Source: an uncultured Flavobacteriaceae bacterium
GTDB lineage: Bacteria > Bacteroidota > Bacteroidia > Flavobacteriales > Flavobacteriaceae
Reading direction: 5' to 3'
Length of the DNA: 64,000 nucleotides
Assembly (NCBI GenBank): GCA_947500445.1
Contig: CANMSB010000003.1
Location: 124,001-188,000, forward strand
The stretch's first letter is position 1. Every line of letters starts with the position of its first letter. The position numbers were made by a program, and so were the translations under genes. Positions 25,001-33,092 of the stretch are shown here, piece after piece. The notes under the pieces are model-generated. The model did not search any database and had not been told where the DNA came from. It was given only the letters and a program-made list of their open reading frames with translations.

Positions 25001-26916
25001 CCGAAAGGAGCAAAAATCTGTTGGTAGCCATACGGACTTTACAGCGTGCAAAAGCACGGGACTTTCAGACCACCTTTCTATCGGGTACGCCCATATCCAA
25101 TTCCATTACCGAGGTCTATGTACTGTTCAAGTATTTGATTCCGCATCGCATGGAACAGATGAACATAACATCCTTTGACCAATGGGCGCAGGTGTTCGCC
25201 AATAAGTCCTACGAATTCGAACCTACGGTTTCAGGTGATTATAAGGTGCGGGAACGCTTCCGGTCGTTCAAAAAAATGAAATTGCTGTCTTCCTTGTACA
25301 ACGAGATATCGATTATCGTCAACGGGGCTACACACCAAATCGATAGGCCTAAAATGCAATTGGATGTGCATACCCTAAAACCCACACCTGCACAGTTGGC
25401 CTATTTTGATCAAATAAAGGAGTTTCTAAGAACAGGGGATAGCAGCCTTTTGTATGGGAATAAAAATTATACCGAAGACCAAAAAAGTGCCCTGTCATTG
25501 ATTGCCTTGCACCACATGCGCAATGCTTCCATAGACCCCAGAATGCTGAGCCAAGACTTGGAAGATCCGGGCGAGGCCAAGTTGCGGACCATTGCATCCG
25601 AAGTCTATAAGACTTATACCGAAACAGCTTCTTTTAAGGGTACACAGGCCATCTTTTCAGACTTGGGCGTACCCAAGGAAAACTTTAATATTTATGATGA
25701 ACTAAAACGTATCCTGACGGAAGAATTCGGTATTCCCAATAATGAGGTGGTATATATCCATGATTTTAAGACGGATACAAAGCGACTGGAATGTTTTAAA
25801 GAGGTCAATGCGGGAAACTATCGGGTCATTATCGGTTCTACTGAAAAACTGGGTACTGGCACCAATATTCAGGAACGTTTGGTGCGTATCCATCATGTGG
25901 ATATTCCGTATCGGCCAACGGACATCGACCAACGCAACGGAAGGGGCGTGCGCAAGGGAAATGTGGGTGCCAAACAATACCATGACAATAAAGTGGTAGT
26001 GTCCTTTTATATTGTCGAGAACTGTACCGATGCCTTGATGCTCAATAACGTGAACATTAAAAAGAACTTCATCGAACAATTGACCAACGGCACCATTCAG
26101 TTCAATAGACTGGATATGGGGCCGGTCAACGATGAAGGTTCAATCGATTATAAAACCTTGCTGGCCGTTGCCAAAAACGACCCCCTATATCTCGAAAAGG
26201 AAGAACTAAGCAAAGAACTGGACGAACTGGAATTGGAAAAATCCATTTTCAAAAAAAATCGCTTGGATGCCAAAAACAATATATCGTTCTATGAAACCGA
26301 ACTTTCAAGAACCGATAAGACCATTACCAAACTTGAAAATGATATTCCACTTTGGAAAAGCATTGCTAATAAAAAAGATTACTTGTCAAAATTAAGTGAG
26401 GTCTTATCTCAACCTTCTTCCGACCCCATAATGCTGGGCGAACATCTTGAAATTCAGTTACAGGCTTTAAGAACAAAAAAGGGCGAACATGTCATCATCG
26501 CGATTGGGAATGCAAATTTGATGCTTCATGTTGAAGATGCGACCAACCACCAATTGCTGGTAGTTACTCCGAATGCTTCCTATGGCTATGGTTCCAAAAG
26601 AATCGTAAAGAATTGGCACAGTCTGGCCGATTACATGTATAATGCCTTGTCCAAAATCCCAAAGACATTAAATACCCAAAAAGAATTGGCAGTCGAATAT
26701 AAGAAATCCATTAAGGCCAATCAAAAAGTGTTGGAACTCCACTTTGACAAAACGGAAAAGTTGGAGTTGGTGCAAAAGAGGCTCGTTGAAATCAATGCAG
26801 ATCTGGATGAAAAATACGACGCGGAACCAGAGGAAAAAGAGGTAAAAAAAGAGACTTCGATTGCAAAAGCCGAATCATTGCGTGAGGTTCGTAAATCCCA
26901 AGGTGTTTCTTTATAA
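22003..26916 (+). CDS. Giant N6-adenine methylase-helicase fusion of the ICE
   Basis: A 1637-residue protein. The N-terminus carries a DNA methyltransferase fold: motif I EPSAGNGTF at 106-114 and motif IV NIPFG at 175-179, where most N6-adenine enzymes have NPPF/Y. A helicase follows, with GFGKT near 807, DESHKFKN near 974, SGTPISNS near 1028 and a motif VI-like QRNGRGVRKGN near 1308. A coiled-coil region (1390-1460) ends the protein. Such fusions are common on Bacteroidetes conjugative elements and may protect or remodel incoming DNA. Only the methylase's altered motif IV is odd; it may be inactive as a methylase. Confidence 0.85.
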   Translation: MKYSKRKYLDFMVRTIDALHSPETAPHFFINNPGFGSIFDILKNSSYRAEFIEKLDEHFGADYSRTIINSLKSGSLNSFYTPDPIVNALTDYVKNLSHFEPKTILEPSAGNGTFIRSLAKVFPAAKFTAFEKEILTVRILEHNFKFKKNVTIYGVPFENLSQTDATKKYDLVISNIPFGANRIFDPELMGHPLRTGISKNIHSYFIHKSLECLKPSGISVLLCTKNFMDKTKYIPIREHLLKRNNFIGGVRLPDSTFAQENTAIVTDILVFQNNQQIETTIEQISVNELFSKSSERQIGENAVQISDYFSEFPERVLGAIEEGGMYNNLDYTVTTQKNLATIAYEITDSLSKFVIQPKMQRGQSVLTALAPTEKVTKTKVQSTADISSNTHKLKPGNLIIKQQKVYKIDAEQQLELLVTKPKEFDRISKIVALRDTYFKLRDAPKEEATKIKDELDYQYDAFHFQYGRLNDKPNYAFATLDIQGPLILGLEKPKDGVFIKSDIFDRSIPLKKVEKIAEEIPKKLPLEDAIYYSLNKYNRIDIPALVAATQIAAEELIKDALDRQLLFLNPTENRWELAPRFIFLSGTIYKKINAYRKNDFGKFQSYVDKSYIDRTVLSLEKVRPPMTPFEDLDIKLHEPWFPLEYTQAFIYETYGTTAYIAYNDSTSKYMVKIEKADYEYIKKFSVQSEHRYYGFKEILEGALNSTIPYISKGSKQYKRTDKAKMQEIRIKFDLLYKEFNAYIIGKPEIKDRLERIFYDTYDAQVHPKYDGDYLRFEGLRHFIPYKSQKDTVAGILVNQGLLVNKEVGFGKTLDMALTTQKLKELGLSKKTLVIGLRSTVVQLERELLNAFPMMNLLVAHDKAVSGSAKRNAFFKKIKNGSHDVVLMSHDTFKFIPQSPEIIHEIISEELANLNRDLSVIYDDKYNVGKRVLKGLEQRRENLKATLQQVFFQIKSKQSDIVDFEQMGFEHIMVDESHKFKNLMYTTRHNRVAGLNTSQGSERSKNLLVAIRTLQRAKARDFQTTFLSGTPISNSITEVYVLFKYLIPHRMEQMNITSFDQWAQVFANKSYEFEPTVSGDYKVRERFRSFKKMKLLSSLYNEISIIVNGATHQIDRPKMQLDVHTLKPTPAQLAYFDQIKEFLRTGDSSLLYGNKNYTEDQKSALSLIALHHMRNASIDPRMLSQDLEDPGEAKLRTIASEVYKTYTETASFKGTQAIFSDLGVPKENFNIYDELKRILTEEFGIPNNEVVYIHDFKTDTKRLECFKEVNAGNYRVIIGSTEKLGTGTNIQERLVRIHHVDIPYRPTDIDQRNGRGVRKGNVGAKQYHDNKVVVSFYIVENCTDALMLNNVNIKKNFIEQLTNGTIQFNRLDMGPVNDEGSIDYKTLLAVAKNDPLYLEKEELSKELDELELEKSIFKKNRLDAKNNISFYETELSRTDKTITKLENDIPLWKSIANKKDYLSKLSEVLSQPSSDPIMLGEHLEIQLQALRTKKGEHVIIAIGNANLMLHVEDATNHQLLVVTPNASYGYGSKRIVKNWHSLADYMYNALSKIPKTLNTQKELAVEYKKSIKANQKVLELHFDKTEKLELVQKRLVEINADLDEKYDAEPEEKEVKKETSIAKAESLREVRKSQGVSL

Positions 26917-26922
26917 GTTTTT

Positions 26923-27062
26923 GGGCGTTGGCCGGGCTATCCGCTATATCGCCCTTGCGGACCCCAAGGTTTCGTAAGTCTTGAAAGAGCTCCGCTGTCG
27001 CTTTTCAAGACAACGAACCCTAAGGGGGCCACTGCGGTCGATGCCGCTGGTATCCCTAACGC
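26923..27062. repeat. 140-bp imperfect palindrome between backbone and photosensory cargo
   Basis: The segment starts GGGCGTTGG and ends CCCTAACGC, with an inner stem GTCTTGAAA (26978-26986) / TTTCAAGAC (27003-27011) that extends outward through GGTTTCG and CGAACC. It resembles, from memory, GGGCGTT...AACGC repeats scattered through Bacteroidetes mobile DNA. The gap 26917-27246 holds nothing else recognisable except an inverted pair AAGAACAAA / TTTTGTTCTT at about 27122-27171 and a repeated AAGTATCTTT. Confidence 0.55.
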
Positions 27063-27246
27063 TAAAAATTTTAAATATAGGGTTAGCTCTGATTTTCCCG
27101 TGCCGAAAAACCTTCTTTTAAAAGAACAAACTTGTAAAATTGAAAACCCAATTTAGTATCGGTTTTGTTCTTATAAAGTATCTTTAGGGAAAATCCTTTG
27201 GTGAAATTTAAGTATCTTTCCTTTTCGTAATATCCTAATAGCTAAT

Positions 27247-29430
27247 TTGGCCTCTAGAAAATCTAAATTATATCCCGGAGAAGTCACCTTGACGAATTGT
27301 GACCTTGAGCCCATACACCTTATAAATCGCTCCCAGTCTCATGGAGTACTACTAATATGCAATCCTTCGGACAAGCTAATTACAGGCTTTAGTTCGAATG
27401 GCCCAGACCTGTTTCACGAACTGGAGAGATCCGAACTGCCCCTAAAAATCAATCAGATTCTTGACGACAAGATAATTCATGCGATTTTCGAGGATATACC
27501 AAGTGAGGGCGCAAACTTTAAAAAATGTTTGATAGGCAACGTCCCGCACGTTGTAATCTATCACTGTTCCGGCGAAACGCTAATACTTGAGTTCGAGCCA
27601 TTGAACGATGATATAGATCCTGTACTACAACAAATCGAGCTGTCCCATATTTTCTCGGTCCTCAATCGTTCCACAAGAGTACAGGACATGTGCGATAAAG
27701 CGGCGAAGCTCATACGCGACTTTGCTGGCTACGATCGTGTAATGATCTACAAATTCGATGAGCATTGGAACGGAGAGGTTGTCTCTGAAAGTAAGCAGGC
27801 GAAGTTAGAATCCTGGTTGGGCCTGCGGTATCCGGCGACCGATATACCCAGTCAGGCGCGGGCATTGTTCCTCCGGCAAGGGGTACGAATCATTTCGGAC
27901 GTTTCGGACCAGACCCAAAGTTTGAAAAATCTCGGTAACGAAGATATCGACTTTAGCCTTAGCGAACTTAGGGCGGTATCTCCCATCCATATAGAATATC
28001 TCACCAACATGAAGGTCGCGGCGACCATGACGGCGGCCATCGTATTCGATGAAGATTTATGGGGCCTAGTGGCCTGCCATCATTATAGCCCAAGGTTTAT
28101 CGATTATTTCAAAAGGATGTCCTGTAAGTTCCTTACCCAGGTCTTTTCCAACCAACTTGGTCTAAGGTCCACAAATACCAATTTGGAAAAGATGAACCGT
28201 TCCAATACGGTTCGCGCCAAGATAATCGAGAGGATTAGTGCGCATCGAAATATACAAGTAGGACTTTCTAAGGCGTCCGGCGATCTGTTGTCATTGAACG
28301 AGTCCAGTGGTGGAGCGGTGTACTTCGATGACGAACTTTCCACCTTCGGAGATGCTCCCGACGAAATCAAGATACTCAACCTATTTAATTGGCTTAGAAA
28401 ATCAAGTCCGGGAGATACTTTTCTTACGGAAAACTTGGAAGGTGTATTCAGTAAGGGGGCAGAAATCAAATCGAACGTCTCCGGTGTCCTTTGTGTCTTT
28501 CTTTCCTCAGAACGAAACGATGCCATCCTATGGTTTAAACCTGAGCGGATCAAAATTGTCGAGTGGGGCGGGAATCCAGAAAAATCGGTCAACGAGGAAG
28601 GAGGTCGCCTTAGTCCCCGTAAATCCTTTGATGCTTGGAAAGCTGAACAATCAGGGCATTCGGAACCTTGGGAAGATTACGAAATCGCCTCTGCGAAAGC
28701 ACTTAAAGATCACCTTTCGGATATTATTCTAAAGAAATACGATGAAATGTTGAGACTGAACAAGAAACTGGAATCCGTGAATAACGAACTGGAGTCTTTC
28801 AGTTACAGTGTTTCCCATGACCTGCGGGCGCCGCTCCGGGGAATTTCGGGATTCTCCCAGATCTTACTTGAAAAGTATTACGATGCTTTGGACGATTTCG
28901 GCAAGAGCGCCTTGGAGACCATCGCCAGTTCAAGTACCAAAATGAACAGTCTAATAGATGATATCCTATCCTTTTCGGGACTGGGGAAGAAAAGTACCGA
29001 ACTTTCCACATTTGAGATGGTGGATCTGGTAAAGGAGGTGTTGGAATATCTCAAGGCGAATGAATTCTACAAAAGCACATCGATAACCGTCGAAAAGGAG
29101 CTCGGTAGCTTGACAGGAGATAGATCAATGATTTTCCAACTTATGAACAATTTACTTAGCAATGCACTAAAGTACTCTGCTAAGCAGTCAAATCCCGAGG
29201 TTCATATCGGACGGGAGCAAAAGGCTTTCTATGTAAGGGACAATGGAATAGGTTTTGATAAAGCCCACTCCAAGAAAATTTTCGGAGTGTTCAAGAGATT
29301 GGTCAGTGACGAATATGAAGGTTCTGGTATCGGACTGGCCATATCAAAACGGGTAATCGAAAAACACCATGGGCGTATATGGGTCGAGAGCGAACCCGGA
29401 AAAGGCACTACCTTTTATTTTACAATTTGA
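27247..29430 (+). CDS. bphP: Bacteriophytochrome histidine kinase
   Basis: A 727-residue red/far-red photoreceptor kinase. PAS: LTNCDLEPIHL carries Cys18, the usual biliverdin attachment residue. GAF: LGLRYPATDIPSQAR with Asp199, SPIHIEYLTNM with His248, and ACHH at 276-279, all chromophore-pocket residues of canonical bacteriophytochromes. PHY: a tongue with WGGNP and PRKSF (about 440-461). Kinase: phospho-acceptor His524 in SVSHDLRAP, N-box LLSNAL near 636-641, G-boxes DNGIGF (665-670) and GSGIGLA (692-698). The start is TTG at 27247; a stop lies in frame at 27202. A response regulator and heme oxygenase follow at once. Confidence 0.93.
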   Translation: MASRKSKLYPGEVTLTNCDLEPIHLINRSQSHGVLLICNPSDKLITGFSSNGPDLFHELERSELPLKINQILDDKIIHAIFEDIPSEGANFKKCLIGNVPHVVIYHCSGETLILEFEPLNDDIDPVLQQIELSHIFSVLNRSTRVQDMCDKAAKLIRDFAGYDRVMIYKFDEHWNGEVVSESKQAKLESWLGLRYPATDIPSQARALFLRQGVRIISDVSDQTQSLKNLGNEDIDFSLSELRAVSPIHIEYLTNMKVAATMTAAIVFDEDLWGLVACHHYSPRFIDYFKRMSCKFLTQVFSNQLGLRSTNTNLEKMNRSNTVRAKIIERISAHRNIQVGLSKASGDLLSLNESSGGAVYFDDELSTFGDAPDEIKILNLFNWLRKSSPGDTFLTENLEGVFSKGAEIKSNVSGVLCVFLSSERNDAILWFKPERIKIVEWGGNPEKSVNEEGGRLSPRKSFDAWKAEQSGHSEPWEDYEIASAKALKDHLSDIILKKYDEMLRLNKKLESVNNELESFSYSVSHDLRAPLRGISGFSQILLEKYYDALDDFGKSALETIASSSTKMNSLIDDILSFSGLGKKSTELSTFEMVDLVKEVLEYLKANEFYKSTSITVEKELGSLTGDRSMIFQLMNNLLSNALKYSAKQSNPEVHIGREQKAFYVRDNGIGFDKAHSKKIFGVFKRLVSDEYEGSGIGLAISKRVIEKHHGRIWVESEPGKGTTFYFTI

Positions 29431-29440
29431 TAAGCTGCCA

Positions 29441-29854
29441 ATGCAAAGACCCTATATACTCTCCATTGAAGACGACAAGAACGATATAGCCCTAATGCAG
29501 TTTGCCATGTCGGAACTCGATTCGACATATCACATGGAATTTCTTACAGACGGTATCTCGGCAACAGCTTTTTTCAATTCCGATGCTTTTAAGAACAACC
29601 CTCCGACATTGATTCTATTGGATATCAACCTTCCCGGAATCAACGGTTTGGAAGTTTTGAAAAAATATCGAGGGACATCTTCGCAGCCACAAGTCCCTGT
29701 GGTGGTTATGAGCTCCTCGGACAGGGACGACGAGATAAGGCAGAGCTACTCATTGGGGGCCAATAGCTATATCGAAAAACCCAGGGACCTGAACGATCTG
29801 AGGGGCAAGTTGGAATTGATGACCAAATATTGGATGGAGACCAATAAATTATGA
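29441..29854 (+). CDS. Single-domain response regulator, phytochrome partner
   Basis: A 137-residue receiver from the ATG at 29441 (MQRPYILSIEDD), ten bases after the kinase stop; an upstream in-frame start at 29369 would overlap the kinase. Acidic pocket Asp11/Asp12, phosphorylation site Asp61 in LLDINLPG, Ser91 and Lys113 (IEKP) are all in place. It has no output domain, as in Rcp1-type partners of phytochromes, so it would act by binding another protein. Its stop overlaps the start of the heme oxygenase gene by four bases. Confidence 0.9.
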   Translation: MQRPYILSIEDDKNDIALMQFAMSELDSTYHMEFLTDGISATAFFNSDAFKNNPPTLILLDINLPGINGLEVLKKYRGTSSQPQVPVVVMSSSDRDDEIRQSYSLGANSYIEKPRDLNDLRGKLELMTKYWMETNKL

Positions 29855-30420
29855 TGGCAATGGAGCTAACGGAATATTTGAAGAAGCACACAATGGAGAT
29901 TCATCGGGAAACCGAGCGGAAAAGTATCGCAAGGAATATCATGAACGGCCGGATTACGATGGAGGACTATGGAATTCATCTAAAGCGGTTACATTATGCA
30001 TATAGCACGGTCGAGGCCGCTTGTGAGGATTTTGTTCAGGATCGTCCACACCATCCCGTTCACGAATTTCTCGATACGGGAAATACAGCTCTTCTAAGAA
30101 AGGACATCCATTCCCTTGACGCTACCTATGCTTATCAGGCAAAGAGCTCTTATAAAATATCTTCCTTATCGGAACTGGTCGGTGCACTGTATGTAACGCT
30201 TGGATCCGGATTAGGCGGTCTTTTGATAGCAAAACGCTTGAAATCATGTCATGGGCTAACATTGGAAAAACATAATTTTTATTCGGGTAAAAATAACAAG
30301 GTCCTAGAAAATTGGAAAGATTTCAAAAAAATCATAAATTCCAGTGACACTCTTGTTGAAAAGAGAGATCAAGTCCTTGGGTCCGCCATAAGTACCTTCG
30401 GACTTTTCGCATCGAAGTAA
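29851..30420 (+). CDS. bphO: Biliverdin-producing heme oxygenase (BphO-type)
   Basis: A 189-residue heme oxygenase that would open heme to biliverdin, the chromophore needed by the phytochrome upstream. The proximal haem ligand is His18 in KKHTMEIHRETE, and the distal-helix glycine motif is GSGLGGLL near 129-136, both as in bacterial BphO. Tight coupling to the response regulator (ATGA overlap) makes a three-gene light-sensing operon: kinase, receiver, pigment synthesis. Start: the first of two nearby ATG codons is used here; the second is three codons later. Confidence 0.88.
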   Translation: MMAMELTEYLKKHTMEIHRETERKSIARNIMNGRITMEDYGIHLKRLHYAYSTVEAACEDFVQDRPHHPVHEFLDTGNTALLRKDIHSLDATYAYQAKSSYKISSLSELVGALYVTLGSGLGGLLIAKRLKSCHGLTLEKHNFYSGKNNKVLENWKDFKKIINSSDTLVEKRDQVLGSAISTFGLFASK

Positions 30421-30539
30421 CGGTTTAGAAGATTTTTGATTAGTCAATAGACTATATAATTAATTGAAAACAAGCATAATATACATCGATTAATCATTAT
30501 CTTTAACTCAATTGCGATTTTCAGAACAATATTGTTGAA

Positions 30540-31601
30540 ATGGGGAAAACTATTTTTATCGAGGATGATACCACCGGAGGATTAATGAGGAAGCTGGCCC
30601 TTGAGTTAGGAACCGACCTCATTGAGAAGGATTACGAGTACATCTGTAGTTTTCCCCAAGAGATGGGCTCTGGGTATATCAAAGTTTCGAGCTTTCCCAA
30701 CGATATCACTGTTACGGAGATTTCTGGAATCTTTTCCCGCGAACTTATTTTGGGATTAAAGAAAAAGGACGATTATTCCATCAAGATGACCTTCAACCTG
30801 TCCAATCCCATAGGATATCGGGTAAGCTCCGAAGACACCTTGGAAATGCACCGTTTTGATAGTACATTCCACGCCGCCGCACAGGGCGAAAGCGGATACC
30901 CATCATATCTATTGGATAAAAATACTCCTATTTCTCTTTTTATATTGAACATCCACGGAAATGAATTCCTGAAGAAATTGGAGGAGAACAGCTCTAACGG
31001 GGAGTTGGGCATAACGGTATTCATCAAGCCTACCGGCTCTAAAAAAAGTCTTGTTTCGAAAAGTAGCTTTACCCTTAAATTGCACGAGTTGATTAAAAAC
31101 TTTATTTCCAACGATTATGCCGGCCCAATGCGTTTTATTTACAAAGAGGCTAGGGTGAACGAAATATTGATAGAGCGTATTCGACAATACATAGATGATC
31201 TAGGTCGGAACAAGATTCCGTTACTTAGGAAATCCACTTTACGTGCAATAGAGGAGGCCACCCGTATCATAGCTGAAAATTTGGATACCAAAAAGACCAT
31301 CAAGGACATTGCCAGCGAGGTAGGTCTTTCACAGCATACACTTCAGTCGGGGTTTCAACATCAGTTCGGGTGTTCCGTAAACGAGTTTATTACCAACCTC
31401 AAATTAAAGAAAGGTGCGGAGCTATTGGAAAGGTCGGATTTGAATATAAGCGAGATAACCTACGAGCTCGGTATAAATAGTAAAAGCTACTTTGCAAAAC
31501 GATTTTACGAGCGATACGGTATCAATCCCAGTGAGTACAGAAAATTATTCAGGGCTGGTAGCGGAACTATGGAATTGTCCCAAACAAATGGAGATAAGTA
31601 A
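30540..31601 (+). CDS. AraC-family regulator of the photosensory island
   Basis: A 353-residue protein with an N-terminal domain without a recognised sensor name and a C-terminal AraC double helix-turn-helix (about 236-338; IKDIASEVGLSQHTLQSGFQ, then ISEITYELGINSKSYFAKRF). The N-terminal domain shares layout with that of the AraC-BLUF protein at 33093-34550 (a G-x-G-x-I strand, then a strand with an ExSxxFSRE-like turn), so they look like paralogues. No BLUF is attached here. A receiver protein follows after six bases. TATCTTTA at 30499 resembles a -7 element but no -33 was found. Confidence 0.85.
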   Translation: MGKTIFIEDDTTGGLMRKLALELGTDLIEKDYEYICSFPQEMGSGYIKVSSFPNDITVTEISGIFSRELILGLKKKDDYSIKMTFNLSNPIGYRVSSEDTLEMHRFDSTFHAAAQGESGYPSYLLDKNTPISLFILNIHGNEFLKKLEENSSNGELGITVFIKPTGSKKSLVSKSSFTLKLHELIKNFISNDYAGPMRFIYKEARVNEILIERIRQYIDDLGRNKIPLLRKSTLRAIEEATRIIAENLDTKKTIKDIASEVGLSQHTLQSGFQHQFGCSVNEFITNLKLKKGAELLERSDLNISEITYELGINSKSYFAKRFYERYGINPSEYRKLFRAGSGTMELSQTNGDK

Positions 31602-31607
31602 ATACAT

Positions 31608-32183
31608 ATGGAAATCAAGATACTAATAGTAGAAGATGTGCCAACGGATGCAAAATTTTTGGAACTGGAGGTGCTAAAGTACAATGCGGACGCGGACATA
31701 CAAGTTACCAATTCCATTGAGGGTTTGAAAGCCTCGTTGAACGACTTTCGACCCAATGTAATATTAAGCGATTTCGACCTACGAAGTTTTACGGCATTCG
31801 AGGTTCTGGAAATCCTTAAGAATCATACTACAAGTATCCCTTGCATAATCGTCACCGGGGTGATAAACGATGAGGAGACAGTTGCTCGATTGGTATTGAA
31901 CGGTGCAGTCGGTTTTATTCAAAAGAAGGACCTCTCACATATAAGGCTCAGTCTTCGCAGAGTCCTCGAAAATCTCGACCATTCTTTCTCCAGCAATTTC
32001 GAGACGTACGAAGGAAAATTGAAAATGTTGTTCAAATTGCGCGAAATGCAGTTCGATTTGAAGCGGTTATCCTTGGACTTGCCAGAATTGGGCGAATTTC
32101 AGGGCGAGTTCTCAACCTTTGCAGAAGAGATGATGATTGACATTCAGAAAAGCTATGAAGGCCTCCCGCTTTTAAAAAGATAG
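31608..32183 (+). CDS. Receiver-domain protein with helical extension
   Basis: A 191-residue protein: a receiver domain (acidic pair Glu9-Asp10, phospho-acceptor Asp55 in LSDFDL, lysine in GFIQKKD) followed by about 60 residues predicted helical with no HTH or enzyme motif. It lies six bases after the AraC gene and so is probably co-transcribed. Its likely donor is the phytochrome kinase, which has no other kinase gene nearby; that link is inference. Confidence 0.85.
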   Translation: MEIKILIVEDVPTDAKFLELEVLKYNADADIQVTNSIEGLKASLNDFRPNVILSDFDLRSFTAFEVLEILKNHTTSIPCIIVTGVINDEETVARLVLNGAVGFIQKKDLSHIRLSLRRVLENLDHSFSSNFETYEGKLKMLFKLREMQFDLKRLSLDLPELGEFQGEFSTFAEEMMIDIQKSYEGLPLLKR

Positions 32184-32199
32184 GCCAAAAACCTATATA

Positions 32200-32919
32200 T
32201 CACGACTTAAAGAAAAAAGAGTTCCACTTAGGCTGAGCCTGTTCATCCGATGAAGATTCGAACATACTGGCATAGGTTATACCGTTAGCAAAAAGATCCG
32301 TGGGAATACTGTTGGCGACCAATTTAGCTACAAGGTTCTCATGCTGGTAAATGCCCAGACCATAGTCGTTCCTGTTCAACCAGTTGTCGACGCAAACATC
32401 TTCAACGATGACGGGAATCTGGGTAGATGAGTTCATGAAAGGTTTAATACATTCAGATCTGGTAGTCAATAAAAGGGCAACCGTCAAGAATCCGTCGTCC
32501 GTTCGGTTGCATATACCTGCAAGATAGAAGGGGACCTGACCTGGCAAGCCTAAATGATACGTATAACAATCCCCTCTACTTACATAGGAGGTATAAAATC
32601 CCGTCACCGGTATCAAACAACGGCGATCGACCAGCGAGTCTGCCCACCAGAGATCTTCTGAGATATTTCTTTCCTCATAGAATAGGGAAGGTGCATCCTT
32701 TTGAAAAGTGTTCCATTGCCTACCATAGTTTTCCGGTAATAGTCCCCACAGTGCAGGCTGCAGGGTATGGCGTTCGTCTCTAGTGATTGCCAAGACGTTG
32801 CTTTCTTCGGTACCATTAATAATATCGCATGGACTGTATAGATGTGGATGCTTTATTTGAACGGAAAATATATTTTCCAATTCCTCAGCGCCGGCGGTAC
32901 AGCTTAAATTCTGAAGCAT
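32200..32919 (-). CDS. SRAP-fold protein with degenerate active site
   Basis: A 239-residue relative of SOS response-associated peptidases (YedK/HMCES), which crosslink to abasic sites in single-stranded DNA. The fold is recognisable (PALWGLLPENYG, then RRCLIPVTGFY, then IPVIVEDVCVDNWL), but the catalytic set is gone: position 2 is Leu instead of Cys (normal start MCGR), the GFYEW glutamate is Thr110, and the histidine of the H-x-x-M/I-P-V motif is replaced in SSTQIPV. Such a protein should not form the usual DNA crosslink. It is convergent with the receiver gene and lies 173 bases from the AraC-BLUF gene. Confidence 0.75.
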   Translation of the reverse strand: MLQNLSCTAGAEELENIFSVQIKHPHLYSPCDIINGTEESNVLAITRDERHTLQPALWGLLPENYGRQWNTFQKDAPSLFYEERNISEDLWWADSLVDRRCLIPVTGFYTSYVSRGDCYTYHLGLPGQVPFYLAGICNRTDDGFLTVALLLTTRSECIKPFMNSSTQIPVIVEDVCVDNWLNRNDYGLGIYQHENLVAKLVANSIPTDLFANGITYASMFESSSDEQAQPKWNSFFFKS

Positions 32920-33092
32920 AGGGAATTATTTTAATGTAATTACGCAATTCTGCAATCGTTTTTGGAACAGTATTAATCTGAATGAGAACACTATTGCTAC
33001 GGTTTCAAAACTAAATCCTTGGTTAGACTTAGCTATTCAGTTGACAATCATGAAACTAACATCCTTCTTGAACGTTCAAAATCGTAGCTCCT

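Noticed and set aside
27176-27220. AAGTATCTTT direct repeat before the phytochrome gene as a promoter pair
   Set aside because: TATCTTT resembles a -7 element but no -33 element is at the right distance, so no promoter is claimed.
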